Source: Siphonodentalium dalli (taxonomy: Eukaryota; Mollusca; Scaphopoda; Gadilida; Siphonodentaliidae). From it: a stretch of DNA of 64,000 nt. Of this stretch, positions 17,521 to 31,930 are shown piece after piece. Each line of letters opens with the position of its first letter. Position 1 is the first letter of the stretch. A program made the translations under genes and the position numbers. The notes under the pieces are model-generated. The model was not told the DNA's origin. It made no database searches and was given only the letters and a program-made list of their open reading frames with translations. The DNA lies in contig CP136066.1 in the NCBI GenBank assembly GCA_032622095.1, positions 131,965,917 through 132,029,916 of the forward strand. Direction: 5' to 3'.

Positions 17521-20500
17521 TCTAGTTGGTGTCGCACGGGCTCGGCGACCCGATAAAATTCGTATCCGGGGCAAGATACATTCACATACCAAATGCGCGA
17601 AGCGGGCGACGCACGGGCTCGCCAATACGACAACGTCGACCGCCTGGTCAAACTACACACACGTACCAAGTTTCGTCCCGATCGGTCGAGAATCGTAGAT
17701 ATGCATAAATGACAGACAAACAAACAGACAAACAAACAGACAGACAGAGGTCTCCAAAATATATATGAGACTAGCCGATGAATCCGACGTTGTCCGGGCT
17801 ATTCAAAAACCAAATTTCAAGTCGATAGCTCTACCCGTTTCCGAGATCTGGTCTGCGCATGCGCGAAGCTGGCGTCGCACGGGCTCGACGATCCGATAAA
17901 ATTCGTATCCGGGGCAAGATACATTCACATACCAAATTTCAAGTCGATAGCTCCACCCGTTTCCGAGATCTCGTATGCGCATGCGCTGCATGGGCGTAGC
18001 ACGGGCTCGCCAATACGACAACGGCGACCGCCTGGTCAAACTACACACACATACCAAGTTTCGTCCCGATCGGTCGAGAATCGTAGATTTGTATAAATGA
18101 CAGACATACAGACAGACAAACAAACAGAGGTCTTCAAAATATATATGAGATAGCCGATGAGCCCGACGTTGTCCGGGCTATTCAAAAATCAAATTTCAAG
18201 TCGATAGCTCCACCCGTTTCCGAGATCTGGTCTGTGCATGCGCGAAGCTGGCGTCGCACGGGCTCGGAGACCCGATCAAATTCGTATCCGGGGCAAGATA
18301 CATTCACATAGCAAATTTCAAGTCAATAGCTCCACCCGTTTCCGAGATCTCGTCAGTGCATGCGCGAAGCGGGCGCCGCACGGGCTCGCCAATACGACAA
18401 CGACGGCCGCCTGGTCAAACTACACACACGTACCAAGTTTCGTCCCGATCGGTCGAGAATCGTAGATTTGTATACATGACATACATACATACATACAGAC
18501 ACAAATACAGACAGACAGAGGTCTTCAAAATATATATGAGATAGCCGATGAGCCCGACGTTGTCCGGGCTATTCAAAAATCAAATTTCAAGTCGATAGCT
18601 CCACCCGTTTCCGAGATCTGGTCTGTGCATGCGCGAAGCTGGCGTCGCACGGGTTCGGCGACCCGATCAAATTCGTATCCGGGGCAAGATACATTCACAT
18701 AGCAAATTTCAAGTCAATAGCTCCACCCGTTTCCGATATCTCGTCTGCGCATGCGTGAAGCGGGCGTCGCACGGGCTCGCCAATACGACGACCGCCTGGT
18801 CAAACTACACACACGTACCAAGTTTCGTCCCGATCGGTCGAGAATCGTAGATTTGTATAAATGACATACATACATACAGACAGACAGACAGACAGAGGTC
18901 TTCAAAATATATATGAGATAGCCGATGAGCCCGACGTTGTCGGGGCAAATCAAAAACCAAATTTCAAGTCGTTAGCTCTACCCAGCCCGACGTTGCCCGG
19001 GCTATTCAAAACCAAATTTCAAGTCGATAGCTCTACCCGTTTCCGAGATCTGGTCTGCGCATGTGCGAAGCTGGCGTCGCACGGGCTCGGCGACCCGATA
19101 AAATTCGTATCCGGGGCAAGATACATTCACATAGCAAATTTCAAGTCGATAGCTCCACCCGTTTCCGAGATCTCGTCTGCGCATGCGCGAAGCGGGCGCC
19201 GCACGGGCTCGCCAATACGACAACGACGACCGCCTGGTCAAACTACACACACGTACCAAGTTTCGTTCCGATCGGTCGAGAATCGTAGATTTGTATAAAT
19301 GACAGACAAACAAACAGACAAACAGACAGACAGAGGTCTCCAAAATATATATGAGACTAGCCGATGAACCCGACGTTGTCCGGGCTATTCAAAAACCAAA
19401 TTTCAAGTCGATAGCTCTACCCGTTTCCGAGATCTGGTCTGCGCATGCGCGAAGCTGGCGTCGCACGGGCTCGACGATCCGCTACAATTCGTATCCGGGG
19501 CAAGATACATTCACTTACCAAATTTCAAGTCGATAGCTCCACCCGTTTCCGAGATCTGGTCTGCGCATGCGCAAAGCTGGCGTCGAACGGACTCGGCGAC
19601 CCGATAAAATTCGTATCCGGGGCAAGATACATTCACATACCAATTTCAAGTCGATAGCTCCACCCGTTTCCGAGATCTCGTCTGCTCATGCGCTGCACGG
19701 GCGTAGCACGGGCTCGCCAATACGACAAGGATGACCGCCTGGTCAAACTACACACACGTACCAAGTTTCGTCCCGATCGGTCGAGAATCGTAGATTTGTA
19801 TAAATGACAGACATACAGACACACAAACAAACAGAGGTCTTCAAAATATATATGAGATAGCCGATGAGCCCGACGTTGTCCGGGCTATTCAAAAACCAAA
19901 TTTCAAGTCGATAGCTCCACCCGTTTCCGAGATCTGGTCTGTGCATGCGCGAAGCTGGCGTCGCACGGGCTCGGAGACCCGATAAAATTCGTATCCGGGG
20001 CAAGATACATTCACATACCAAATTTCAAGTCGATAGCTCCACCCGTTTCCGAGATCTCGTCTGTGCATGCGCGAAGCGGGCGCCGCACGGGCTCGCCAAT
20101 ACGACAACGACGGCCGCCTGGTCAAACTACACACACGTGCCAAGTTTCGTCCCGATCGGTCGAGAATCGTAGATTTGTATACATGACATACATACATACA
20201 TACAGACACACAGACAGACAGACAGAAGTCTTCAAAATATACATGAGATAGCCGACGAGCCCGACGTTGTCCGGGCAAATCAAAAACCAAATTTCAAGTC
20301 GATAGCTCCACCCGTTTCCGAGATCTGGTCTGTGCATGCGCGAAGCTGGCGTCGCACGGGTTCGGCGACCCGATAAAATTCGTATCCGGGGCAAGATACA
20401 TTCACATAGCAAATTTCAAGTCAATAGCTCCACCCGTTTCCGAGATCTCGTCTGCGCATGCGTGAAGCGGGCGTCGCACGGGCTCGCCAATACGACGACC

Positions 20501-23500
20501 GCCTGGTCAAACTACACACACGTACCAAGTTTCGTCCCGATCGGTCGAGAATCGTAGATTTGTATAAATGACATACATACATACAGACAGACAGACAGAC
20601 AAAGGTCTTCAAAATATATATGAGATAGCCGATGAGCCCGACGTTGTCCGGGCAAATCAAAAACCAAATTTCAAGTCGATAGCTCTACCCAGCCCGACGT
20701 TGCCCGGGCTATTCAAAACCAAATTTCAAGTCGATAGCTCTACCCGTTTCCGTGATCTGGTCTGCGCATGTGCGAAGCTGGCGTCGCACGGGCTCGGCGA
20801 CCCGATAAAATTCGTATCCGGGGCAAGATACATTCACATAGCAAATTTCAAGTCGATAGCTCCACCCGTTTCCGAGATCTCGTCTGCGCATGCGTGAAGC
20901 GGGCGTCGCACGGGCTCGCCAATACGACGACCGCCTGGTCAAACTACACACACGTGCCAAGTTTCGTCCCGATCGGTCGAGAATCGTAGATTTGTATACA
21001 TGACATACATACATACATACAGACACACAGACAGACAGACAGAGGTCTTCAAAATATACATGAGATAGCCGATGAGCCCGACGTTGTCCGGGCAAATCAA
21101 AAACCAAATTTCAAGTCGATAGCTCCATCCGTTTCCGAGATCTGGTCTGTGCATGCGCGAAGCTGGCGTCGCACGAGTTCGGCGACCCGATAAAATTCGG
21201 ATCCGGGGCAAGATACATTCACATAGCAAATTTCAAGTCAATAGCTCCACCCGTTTCCGAGATCTCGTCTGCGCATGCGTGAAGCGGGCGTCGCACGGGC
21301 TCGCCAATACGACGACCGCCTGGTCAAACTACACACACGTACCAAGTTTCGTCCCGATCGGTCGAGAATCGTAGATTTGTATAAATGACATACATACATA
21401 CAGACAGACAGACAGACAGAGGTCTTCAAAATATATATGAGATAGCCGATGATCCCGACGTTGTCCGGGCAAATCAAAAACCAAATTTCAAGTCGATAGC
21501 TCTACCCAGCCCGACGTTGCCCGGGCTATTCAAAACCAAATTTCAAGTCGATAGCTCTACCCGTTTCCGAGATCTGATCTGCGCATGTGCGAAGCTGGCG
21601 TCGCACGGGCTCGGCGACCCGATAAAATTCGTATCCGGGGCAAGATACATTCACATAGCAAATTTCAAGTCGATAGCTCCACCCGTTTCCGAGATCTCGT
21701 CTGCGCATGCGCGAAGCGGGCGCCGCACGGGCTCGCCAATACGACAACGACGACCGCCTGTCAAACTACACACACGTACCAAGTTTCGTTCCGATCGGTC
21801 GAGAATCGTAGATTTGTATAAATGACAGACAAACAAACAGACAAACAGGCAGACAGAGGTCTCCAAAATATATATGAGACTAGCCGATGAACCCGACGTT
21901 GTCCGGGCTATTCAAAAACCAAATTTCAAGTCGATAGCTCTACCCGTTTCCGATATCTGGTCTGCGCATGCGCGAAGCTGGCGTCGCACGGGCTCGACGA
22001 TCCGATACAATTCGTATCCGGGGCAAGATACATTCACTTACCAAATTTCAAGTCGATAGCTCCACCCGTTTCCGAGATCTGGTCTGCGCATGCGCAAAGC
22101 TGGCGTCGCACGGGCTCGTCGACCCGATAAAATTCGTATCCGGGGCAAGATACATTCACATACCAATTTCAAGTCGATAGCTCCACCCGTTTCCGAGATC
22201 TCGTCTGCTCATGCGCTGCACGGGCGTAGCACGGGCTCGCCAATACGACAAGGATGACCGCCTGGTCAAACTACACACACGTACCAAGTTTCGTCCCGAT
22301 CGGTCGAGAATCGTAGATTTGTATAAATGACAGACATACAGACACACAAACAAACAGAGGTCTTCAAAATATATATGAGATAGCCGATGAGCCCGACGTT
22401 GTCCGGGCTATTCAAAAACCAAATTTCAAGTCGATAGCTCCACCCGTTTCCGAGATCTGGTCTGTGCATGCGCGAAGCTGGCGTCGCACGGGCTCGGAGA
22501 CCCGATAAAATTCGTATCCGGGGCAAGATACATTCACATACCAAATTTCAAGTCGATAGCTCCACCCGTTTCCGAGATCTCGTCTGTGCATGCGCGAAGC
22601 GGGCGCCGCACGGGCTCGCCAATACGACAACGACGGCCGCCTGGTCAAACTACACACACGTGCCAAGTTTCGTCCCGATCGGTCGAGAATCGTAGATTTG
22701 TATACATGACATACATACATACATACAGACACACAGACAGACAGACAGAAGTCTTCAAAATATACATGAGATAGCCGACGAGCCCGACGTTGTCCGGGCA
22801 AATCAAAAACCAAATTTCAAGTCGATAGCTCCACCCGTTTCCGAGATCTGGTCTGTGCATGCGCGAAGCTGGCGTCGCACGGGTTCGGCGACCCGATAAA
22901 ATTCGTATCCGGGGCAAGATACATTCACATAGCAAATTTCAAGTCAATAGCTCCACCCGTTTCCGAGATCTCGTCTGCGCATGCGTGAAGCGGGCGTCGC
23001 ACGGGCTCGCCAATACGACGACCGCCTGGTCAAACTACACACACGTACCAAGTTTCGTCCCGATCGGTCGAGAATCGTAGATTTGTATAAATGACATACA
23101 TACATACAGACAGACAGACAAAGGTCTTCAAAATATATATGAGATAGCCGATGAGCCCGACGTTGTCCGGGCAAATCAAAAACCAAATTTCAAGTCGATA
23201 GCTCTACCCAGCCCGACGTTGCCCGGGCTATTCAAAACCAAATTTCAAGTCGATAGCTCTACCCGTTTCCGTGATCTGGTCTGCGCATGTGCGAAGCTGG
23301 CGTCGCACGGGCTCGGCGACCCGATAAAATTCGTATCCGGGGCAAGATACATTCACATAGCAAATTTCAAGTCGATAGCTCCACCCGTTTCCGAGATCTC
23401 GTCTGCGCATGCGTGAAGCGGGCGTCGCACGGGCTCGCCAATACGACGACCGCCTGGTCAAACTACACACACGTGCCAAGTTTCGTCCCGATCGGTCGAG

Positions 23501-26500
23501 AATCGTAGATTTGTATACATGACATACATACATACATACAGACACACAGACAGACAGACAGAGGTCTTCAAAATATACATGAGATAGCCGATGAGCCCGA
23601 CGTTGTCCGGGCAAATCAAAAACCAAATTTCAAGTCGATAGCTCCATCCGTTTCCGAGATCTGGTCTGTGCATGCGCGAAGCTGGCGTCGCACGAGTTCG
23701 GCGACCCGATAAAATTCGGATCCGGGGCAAGATACATTCACATAGCAAATTTCAAGTCAATAGCTCCACCCGTTTCCGAGATCTCGTCTGCGCATGCGTG
23801 AAGCGGGCGTCGCACGGGCTCGCCAATACGACGACCGCCTGGTCAAACTACACACACGTACCAAGTTTCGTCCCGATCGGTCGAGAATCGTAGATTTGTA
23901 TAAATGACATACATACATACAGACAGACAGACAGACAGAGGTCTTCAAAATATATATGAGATAGCCGATGATCCCGACGTTGTCCGGGCAAATCAAAAAC
24001 CAAATTTCAAGTCGATAGCTCTACCCAGCCCGACGTTGCCCGGGCTATTCAAAACCAAATTTCAAGTCGATAGCTCTACCCGTTTCCGAGATCTGATCTG
24101 CGCATGTGCGAAGCTGGCGTCGCACGGGCTCGGCGACCCGATAAAATTCGTATCCGGGGCAAGATACATTCACATAGCAAATTTCAAGTCGATAGCTCCA
24201 CCCGTTTCCGAGATCTCGTCTGCGCATGCGCGAAGCGGGCGCCGCACGGGCTCGCCAATACGACAACGACGACCGCCTGTCAAACTACACACACGTACCA
24301 AGTTTCGTTCCGATCGGTCGAGAATCGTAGATTTGTATAAATGACAGACAAACAAACAGACAAACAGGCAGACAGAGGTCTCCAAAATATATATGAGACT
24401 AGCCGATGAACCCGACGTTGTCCGGGCTATTCAAAAACCAAATTTCAAGTCGATAGCTCTACCCGTTTCCGATATCTGGTCTGCGCATGCGCGAAGCTGG
24501 CGTCGCACGGGCTCGACGATCCGATACAATTCGTATCCGGGGCAAGATACATTCACTTACCAAATTTCAAGTCGATAGCTCCACCCGTTTCCGAGATCTG
24601 GCATGTGCATGCGCGAAGCTGGCGTCGCACGGGCTCGCAGACCCGATAAAATTCGTATCCGGGGCAAGATACATTCACATACCAAATTTCAAGTCGATAG
24701 CTCCACCCGTTTCCGAGATCTCGTCTGTGCATGCGCGAAGCGGGCGCCGCACGGGCTCGCCAATACGACAACGACGGCCGCCTGGTCAAACTACACACAC
24801 GTACCAAGTTTCGTCCCGATCGGTCGAGAATCGTAGATTTGTATACATGACATACATACATACATACAGACACACAGACAGACAGACAGAGGTCTTCAAA
24901 ATATACATGAGATAGCCGATGAGCCCGACGTCGTCCGGGCAAATCAAAAACCAAATTTCAAGTCGATAGCTCCACCCGTTTCCGAGATCTGGTCTGTGCA
25001 TGCGCGAAGCTGGCGTCGCACGGGTTCGGCGACCCGATAAAATTCGTATCCGGGGCAAGATACATTCACATAGCAAATTTCAAGTCAATAGCTCCACCCG
25101 TTTCCGAGATCTCGTCTGCGCATTCGTGAAGCGGGCGTCGCACGGGCTCGCCAATACGACGACCGCCTGGTCAAACTACACACACGTACCAAGTTTCGTC
25201 CCGATCGGTCGTGAATCGTAGATTTGTATAAATGACATACATACATACAGACAGACAGACAGACAGAGGTCTTCAAAATATATATGAGATAGCCGATGAG
25301 CCCGACGTTGTCCGGGCAAATCAAAAATCAAATTTCAAGTCGATAGCTCTACCCAGCCCGACGTTGCCCGGGCTATTCAAAACCAAATTTCAAGTCGATA
25401 GCTCTACCCGTTTCCGAGATCTGGTCTGCGCATGTGCGAAGCTGGCGTCGCACGGGCTCGGCGACCCGATAAAATTCGTATCCGGGGCAAGATACATTCA
25501 CATAGCAAATTTCAAGTCGATAGCTCCACCCGTTTCCGAGATTTCGTCTGCGCATGCGCGAAGCGGGCGCCGCACGGGCTCGCCAATACGACAACGACGA
25601 CCGCCTGGTCAAACTACACACACGTACCAAGTTTCGTTCCGATCGGTCGAGAATCGTAGATTTGTATAAATGACAGACAAACAAACAGACAAACAGACAA
25701 ACAGACAAACAGACAGACAGAGGTCTCCAAAATATATATGAGACTAGCCGATGAACCCGACGTTGTCCGGGCTATTCAAAAACCAAATTTCAAGTCGATA
25801 GCTCTACCCGTTTCCGAGATCTGGTCTGCGCATGCGCGAAGCTGGCGTCGCACGGGCTCGACGATCCGATACAATTCGTATCCGGGGCAAGATACATTCA
25901 CTTACCAAATTTCAAGTCGATAGCTCCACCCGTTTCCGAGATCTGGTCTGCGCATGCGCAAAGCTGGCGTCGCACGGGCTCGGCGACCCGATAAAATTCG
26001 GATCCGGGGCAAGATACATTCACATACCAATTTCAAGTCGATAGCTCCACCCGTTTCCGAGATCTCGTCTGCTCATGCGCTGCACGGGCGTAGCACGGGC
26101 TCGCCAATACGACAAGGATGACCGCCTGGTCAAACTACACACATGTGCGTACCAAGTTTCGTCCCGATCGGTCGAGAATCGTAGATTTGTATAAATGACA
26201 GACATACAGACACACAAACAAACAGAGGTCTTCAAAATATATATGAGATAGCCGATGAGCCCGACGTTGTCCGGGCAAATCAAAAACCAAATTTCAAGTC
26301 GATAGCTCTACCCAGCCCGACGTTGCCCGGGCTATTCAAAACCAAATTTCAAGTCGATAGCTCTACCCGTTTCCGAGATCTGGTCTGCGCATGTGCGAAG
26401 CTGGCGTCGCACGGGCTCGGCGACCCGATAAAATTCGTATCCGGGGCAAGATACATTCACATACCAAATTTCAAGTCGATAGCTCCACCCGTTTCCGAGA

Positions 26501-26966
26501 TCTCGTCTGTGCATGCGCGAAGCGGGCGCCGCACGGGCTCGCCAATACGACAACGACGGCCGCCTGGTCAAACTACACACACGTACCAAGTTTCGTCCCG
26601 ATCGGTCGAGAATCGTAGATTTGTATACATGACATACATACATACATACAGACACACAGACAGACATACAGAGTTCTTCAAAATATACATGAGATAGCCG
26701 ATGAGCCCGACGTTGTCCGGGCAAATCAAAAACACAATTTCAAGTCGATAGCTCTACCCAGCCCGACCTTATCCGGGCTATTCAAAAAACAAATTTCAAG
26801 TCGATAGCTCTATCCGTTTTAGAGATCTGGTCTGCGCATGCGCGAAGCTGGCGTCGCACGGGCTCGGCGACCCGATAAAATTCGTATCCGGGGCAAGATA
26901 CATTCACATAGCAAATTTAAAGTCGATAGCTCCACCCGTTTCCGAGATCTTGTCTGCGGATGCGCG
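17521..26966 (+). repeat. Array A1, tandem pearl/HINE-like modules
   Basis: Two or more ~130 bp modules (CAAGTCGATAGCTCCACCCG, GATCTGGTCTGCGCATGCGCG, CGTATCCGGGGCAAGATACA) are followed by a terminal module (TACCAAGTTTCGTCCCGATC, GAATCGTAGATTTGTATAAA), a GACA/ATAC microsatellite and TCTTCAAAATATATATGAGA. The next unit then begins GCCGATGAGCCCGACGTTGT. Units are ~370-510 bp. The architecture resembles pearl elements of bivalves and Helentron-associated elements (tandem core plus ACRG microsatellite). The many open frames are side effects of stop-poor repeats. Confidence 0.9.
19351..24392 (+). repeat. 2.52 kb higher-order repeat, two copies
   Basis: Equivalent points recur at 19351, 21874 and 24393 (periods 2523 and 2519 bp). 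Translations through whole blocks are identical between copies. The 4 bp difference is one GACA unit near 20590 versus 23115. A partial third block follows to ~26966. Confidence 0.9.
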
Positions 26967-28090
26967 AGATTGGGGTTTGCACTATCGTGTAGAATGGACC
27001 CGAATGTACCAAAGTTCTAATCCCCAAGTCGATAGCTCGAGCGAACACGGCACTGTTAACCCCTGACTTGCGGCCGTTTCCGCCAGGTACGGGAAATCCA
27101 AAAAGGCGCCGACCGCACCACTCCTGACTGCCTGACCACGAAAATTGACATTATATTATGAAGGAAATACGACTATTCATCCATGTGCGATCGGACAAGT
27201 CGCTAGCTGCAGCGGAAGTGAATAAATTAACCCAGACGCTGCTGCCGAATTCGCTATAAATGTACGCAAAAACGCCGAAATTAACACCCGCCGACCGGAC
27301 CGCTCCCAGCAGGGGTCCGAGCGAGATGGGGTTTGCACTATCGTGTAGAATGGACCCGAATGTACCAAAGTTCCAATCCCCAAGTCGATAGCTCGAGCGG
27401 ACACGGCACTGTTAACCCCTGACTTGCGGTCGTTTCCGCCAGGTACGGGAAATCCAAAAAGGCGCCGACCGCACCACCCCTGACTGCCTGACCACGAAAA
27501 TGGACATTATATCATGAAGGAAATACGGCTATTCATCCATGCGCGATCGGAAAAGTCGCTAGCTGCAGCGGATGTGAATAAATTAACCCATACGCTGCTG
27601 CCGAATTCGCTATAAATCTACGCAAAAACGCCGAAATTAACACCCGCCGACCGGACCGCCCCCAGGGGTCCGAGCGAGATGGGGTTTGCACTATCGTGTA
27701 GAATGGATCCCAATGTACCAAAGTTCCAATCCCCAAGTCGATAGCTCGAGTGGACACGGCACTGTTAACCCCTGACTTGCAGTCGTTTCCGCCAGGTACG
27801 GAAAATCCAATAAGGCGCCGACCGCACCACCCCTGACTGCCTGACCACGGAAATGGACATTATATCATGAAGGAAATACGGCTATTAATCCATGCGCGAT
27901 CGGACAAGTCGCTAGCTGCAGCGGAAGTGAATAAATTAACCCATACGCTGCTGCCGAATTCGCTATAAATGTACGCAAAAACGCCGAAATTAACACCCGC
28001 CGACCGGACCGCCCCCAGGGGTCCGAGCGAGATGGGGTTTATACTATCGTGTCGAATGGACCCGAATGTACCAAAGTTCCAATCCCCAAG
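26967..28090 (+). repeat. Satellite B1, about three ~355 bp units
   Basis: It begins at a distinctive junction where array A passes from GCGGATGCGCGA into GATTGGGGTTTGCACTATCG. The same junction is at ~31931. It matches 1-550 from 27540 on. Confidence 0.9.
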
Positions 28091-29040
28091 ACCTGGGTAA
28101 CTTTATCACAATTCTCACCAACCTGGGTAACTTTATCACAAAATTAGGAACCTGGGTAACTTTATCACAGAAAACCGGTGAGTGACCTATTCAGCGCAAG
28201 TTATAGGGTTAACATTGCCATTTCCTCTCGAGCTATCGACTTGAGGACTGGAACTTTGGTACATAGGTATATGTATATTATGCACGACAATGCACGCCCC
28301 ATCTCGCTCTGATGACCACTGGGGTGTGGTCGGTTTTTATTAGCACAGGTAGGCCTATATATTATTACAGTACCGATACTTTAGCAGTTCGGCTAAAGTG
28401 CCGTATACGGTACTTTAGCAATTCGGGTAGAGTGTCGTACACGGTACTTTAGTATGGGAGGCCAAATTCACATTTAATAATGAATTGTGCTTAATCGCAA
28501 TCAATTGCGCTTAAGCGCAAATTCCACATATTGTGCTTAAGCACAAATAGGGCATTTACGCTTAAGCGTAATTAATTGCGCTTAATCGTAATTGTGACTA
28601 CTATCTAACCTATATATATACCCATACACTATTGGCATGACCTGGTGTATCACCTAGCAACACACGAGGAGCATTGGGCTAATTTTACTCAAACTGTCAA
28701 CTCAACAGTCAACTGTGAGTATGTGTTCAACAATGATGATCCCTAATTACATATTATCAGCATCCCTATATCCAAAGAATTGATGTCTCCTTCCCAGAAC
28801 TCTAGTAATTTTTATATGATGTTTTTTAATGTATTTTTGCACCGATTTGGGCCATTACTATGGTCATATACTATAGCATGCATGTGGTGTCACTGCATGA
28901 GGGCTTGCTTACCTCATATGGTTTACTTATTGACTTAAATAAGGGGGAAACCCCCTATTTTCATATTATCAGCATCCCTGCATGTCCCAAAAATTTGGTG
29001 TCTCATTCCTGGAGCTTTGGTGTCTCAGTCCTCGAGCTCT
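28091..29040 (+). other. Paralogous empty Polinton site
   Basis: 28091-28544 equals 552-1005 and 28539-29037 equals 17022-17520. AAGCAC occurs once (28539-28544) at the centre-right of the perfect palindrome TTGTGCTTAAGCACAA. No trace of Polinton sequence is present, so this copy was never occupied. About seven mismatches to the left flank over ~1 kb. Confidence 0.95.
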
Positions 29041-31930
29041 AGTTGGTGTCGCACGGGCTCGGCGACCCGATAAAATTCGTATCCGGGGCAAGATACATTC
29101 ACATACCAAATTTCAAGTCGATAGCTCCACCCGTTTCCGAGATCTTGTCTGCGCATGCGCGAAGCTGGCGTCGCTCGGGCTCGGCGACCCGATAAAATTC
29201 GTATCCAGGGCAAGATACATTCACATACCAAATTTCAAGTCGATAGCTCCACCCGTTTCCGAGATCTCGTATGCGCGAAGCGGGCGACGCACGGGCTCGC
29301 CAATACGACAACGTCGACCGCCTGGTCAAACTACACACACGTACCAAGTTTCGTCCCGATCGGTCGAGAATCGTAGATATGTATAAATGACAGACAAACA
29401 AACAGACAAACAAAAAGACAGACAGAGGTCTCCAAAATATATATGAGACTAGCCGATGAATCCGACGTTGTCCGGGCTATTCAAAAACCAAATTTCAAGT
29501 CGATAGCTCTACCCGTTTCCGAGATCTGGTCTGCGCATGCGCGAAGCTGGCGTCGCACGGGCTCGGAGACCCGATAAAATTCGTATCCGGGGCAAGATAC
29601 ATTCACATACCAAATTTCAAGTCGATAGCTCCACCCGTTTCCGAGATCTCGTATGCGCGAAGCGGGCGACGCACGGGCTCGCCAATACGACAACGGCGAC
29701 CGCCTGGTCAAACTACACACACATACCAAGTTTCGTCCCGATCGGTCGAGAATCGTAGATTTGTATAAATGACAGACATACAGACAGACAAACAAACAGA
29801 GGTCTTCAAAATATATATGAGATAGCCGATGAGCCCGACGTTGTCCGGGCTATTCAAAAACCAAATTTCAAGTCGATAGCTCCACCCGTTTCCGAGATCT
29901 GGTCTGTGCATGCGCGAAGCTGGCGTCGCACGGGTTCGGCGACCCGATAAAATTCGTATCCGGGGCAAGATACATTCACATACCAAATTTCAAGTCAATA
30001 GCTCCACCCGTTTCCGAGATCTCGTCTGCGCATGCGTGAAGCGGGCGTCGCACGGGCTCGCCAATACGACGACCGCATGTCAAACTACACACACGTACCA
30101 AGTTTCGTCCCGATCGGTCGAGAATCGTAGATTTGTATAAATGACATACATACATACAGACAGACAGACAGACAGAGGTCTTCAAAATATATATGAGATA
30201 GCCGATGAGCCCGACGTTGTCCGGGCAAATCAAAAACCAAATTTCAAGTCGATAGCTCTACCCAGCCCGACGTTGCCCGGGCTATTCAAAACCAAATTTT
30301 AAGTCGATAGCTCTACCCGTTTCCGAGATCTGGTCTGCGCATGTGCGAAGCTGGCGTCGCACGGGCTCGGCGACCCGATAAAATTCGTATCCGGGGCAAG
30401 ATACATTCACATAGCAAATTTCAAGTCGATAGCTCCACCCGTTTCCGAGATCTCGTCTGCGCATGCGCGAAGCGGGCGCCGCACGGGCTCGCCAATACGA
30501 CAACGACGACCGCCTGGTCAAACTACACACACGTACCAAGTTTCGTTCCGATCGGTCGAGAATCGTAGATTTGTATAAATGACAGACAAACAAACAGACA
30601 AACAGACAGACAGAGGTCTCCAAAATATATATGAGACTAGCCGATGAACCCGACGTTGTCCGGGCTATTCAAAAACCAAATTTCAAGTCGATAGCTCTAC
30701 CCGTTTCCGAGATCTGGTCTGCGCATGCGCGAAGCTGGCGTCGCACGGGCTCGACGATCCGATAAAATTCGTATCCGGGGCAAGATACATTCACTTACCA
30801 AATTTCAAGTCGATAGCTCCACCCGTTTCCGAGATCTCGTCTGCTCATGCGCTGCACGGGCGTAGCACGGGCTCGCCAATACGACAAGGACGACCGCCTG
30901 GTCAAACTACACACACGTACCAAGTTTCGTCCCGATCGGTCGAGAATCGTAGATTTGTATAAATGACAGACATACAGACACACAAACAAACAGAGGTCTT
31001 CAAAATATATATGAGATAGCTGATGAGCCCGACGTTGTCCGGGCTATTCAAAAACCAAATTTCAAGTCGATAGCTCCACCCGTTTCCGAGATCTGGTCTG
31101 TGCATGCGCGAAGCTGTCGTCGCACGGGCTCGCAGACCCGATAAAATTCGTATCCGGGGCAAGATACATTCACATACCAAATTTCAAGTCGATAGCTCCA
31201 CCCGTTTCCGAGATCTCGTCTGTGCATGCGCGAAGCGGGCGCCGCACGGGCTCGCCAATACGACAACGACGGCCGCCTGGTCAAACAACACACACGTACC
31301 AAGTTTCGTCCCGATCGGTCGAGAATCGTAGATTTGTATACATGACATACATACATACATACTTACAGACACACAGACAGACAGACAGAGGTCTTCAAAA
31401 TATACATGAGATAGCCGATGAGCCCGACCTTGTCCGGGCAAATCAAAAACCAAATTTCAAGTCGATAGCTCTACCCAACCCGATGTTGTCCGGGCTATTC
31501 AAAAACCAAATTTCAAGTCGATAGCTATATATACCCTTTTCCGAGATCTGGTCTGCGCATGCGCGGAGCTGGCGTCGCACGGGCTCGGCGACCCGATTAA
31601 ATTCGTATCCGGGGCAAGATACATTCACATACCAAATTTCAAGTCGATAGTTCAACCCGTTTCCGAGATCTCGTCTGCGCATGCGCGAAGCTGGCATCGC
31701 ACGGGCTCGGCGACCCGATAAAATTCGTATCCGGGGCAAGATACATTCACATACCAAATTTCAAGTCGATAGCTCCACCCGTTTCCGAGATCTGGTCTGC
31801 GCATGCGCGAACCTGGCGTCGCACGGGCTCGGCGACCCGATAAAATTCGTATCCGGGGCAAGATACATTCACATAGCAAATTTAAAGTCGATAGCTCCAC
31901 CCGTTTCCGAGATCTTGTCTGCGGATGCGC
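29040..31930 (+). repeat. Array A2
   Basis: Same modules as A1, starting at the same point in flank sequence (TCTAGTTGGTGTCGCACGGG) but lacking the expanded 2.52 kb repeat. It ends at the same A-to-B junction. Confidence 0.9.

Noticed and set aside
17521-31930. Dozens of 60-146 codon ORFs, many with repeated Cys/Arg-rich peptides
   Set aside because: They recur in every module on both strands, run through microsatellites, and have no start or domain logic. They reflect a stop-poor repeat consensus.
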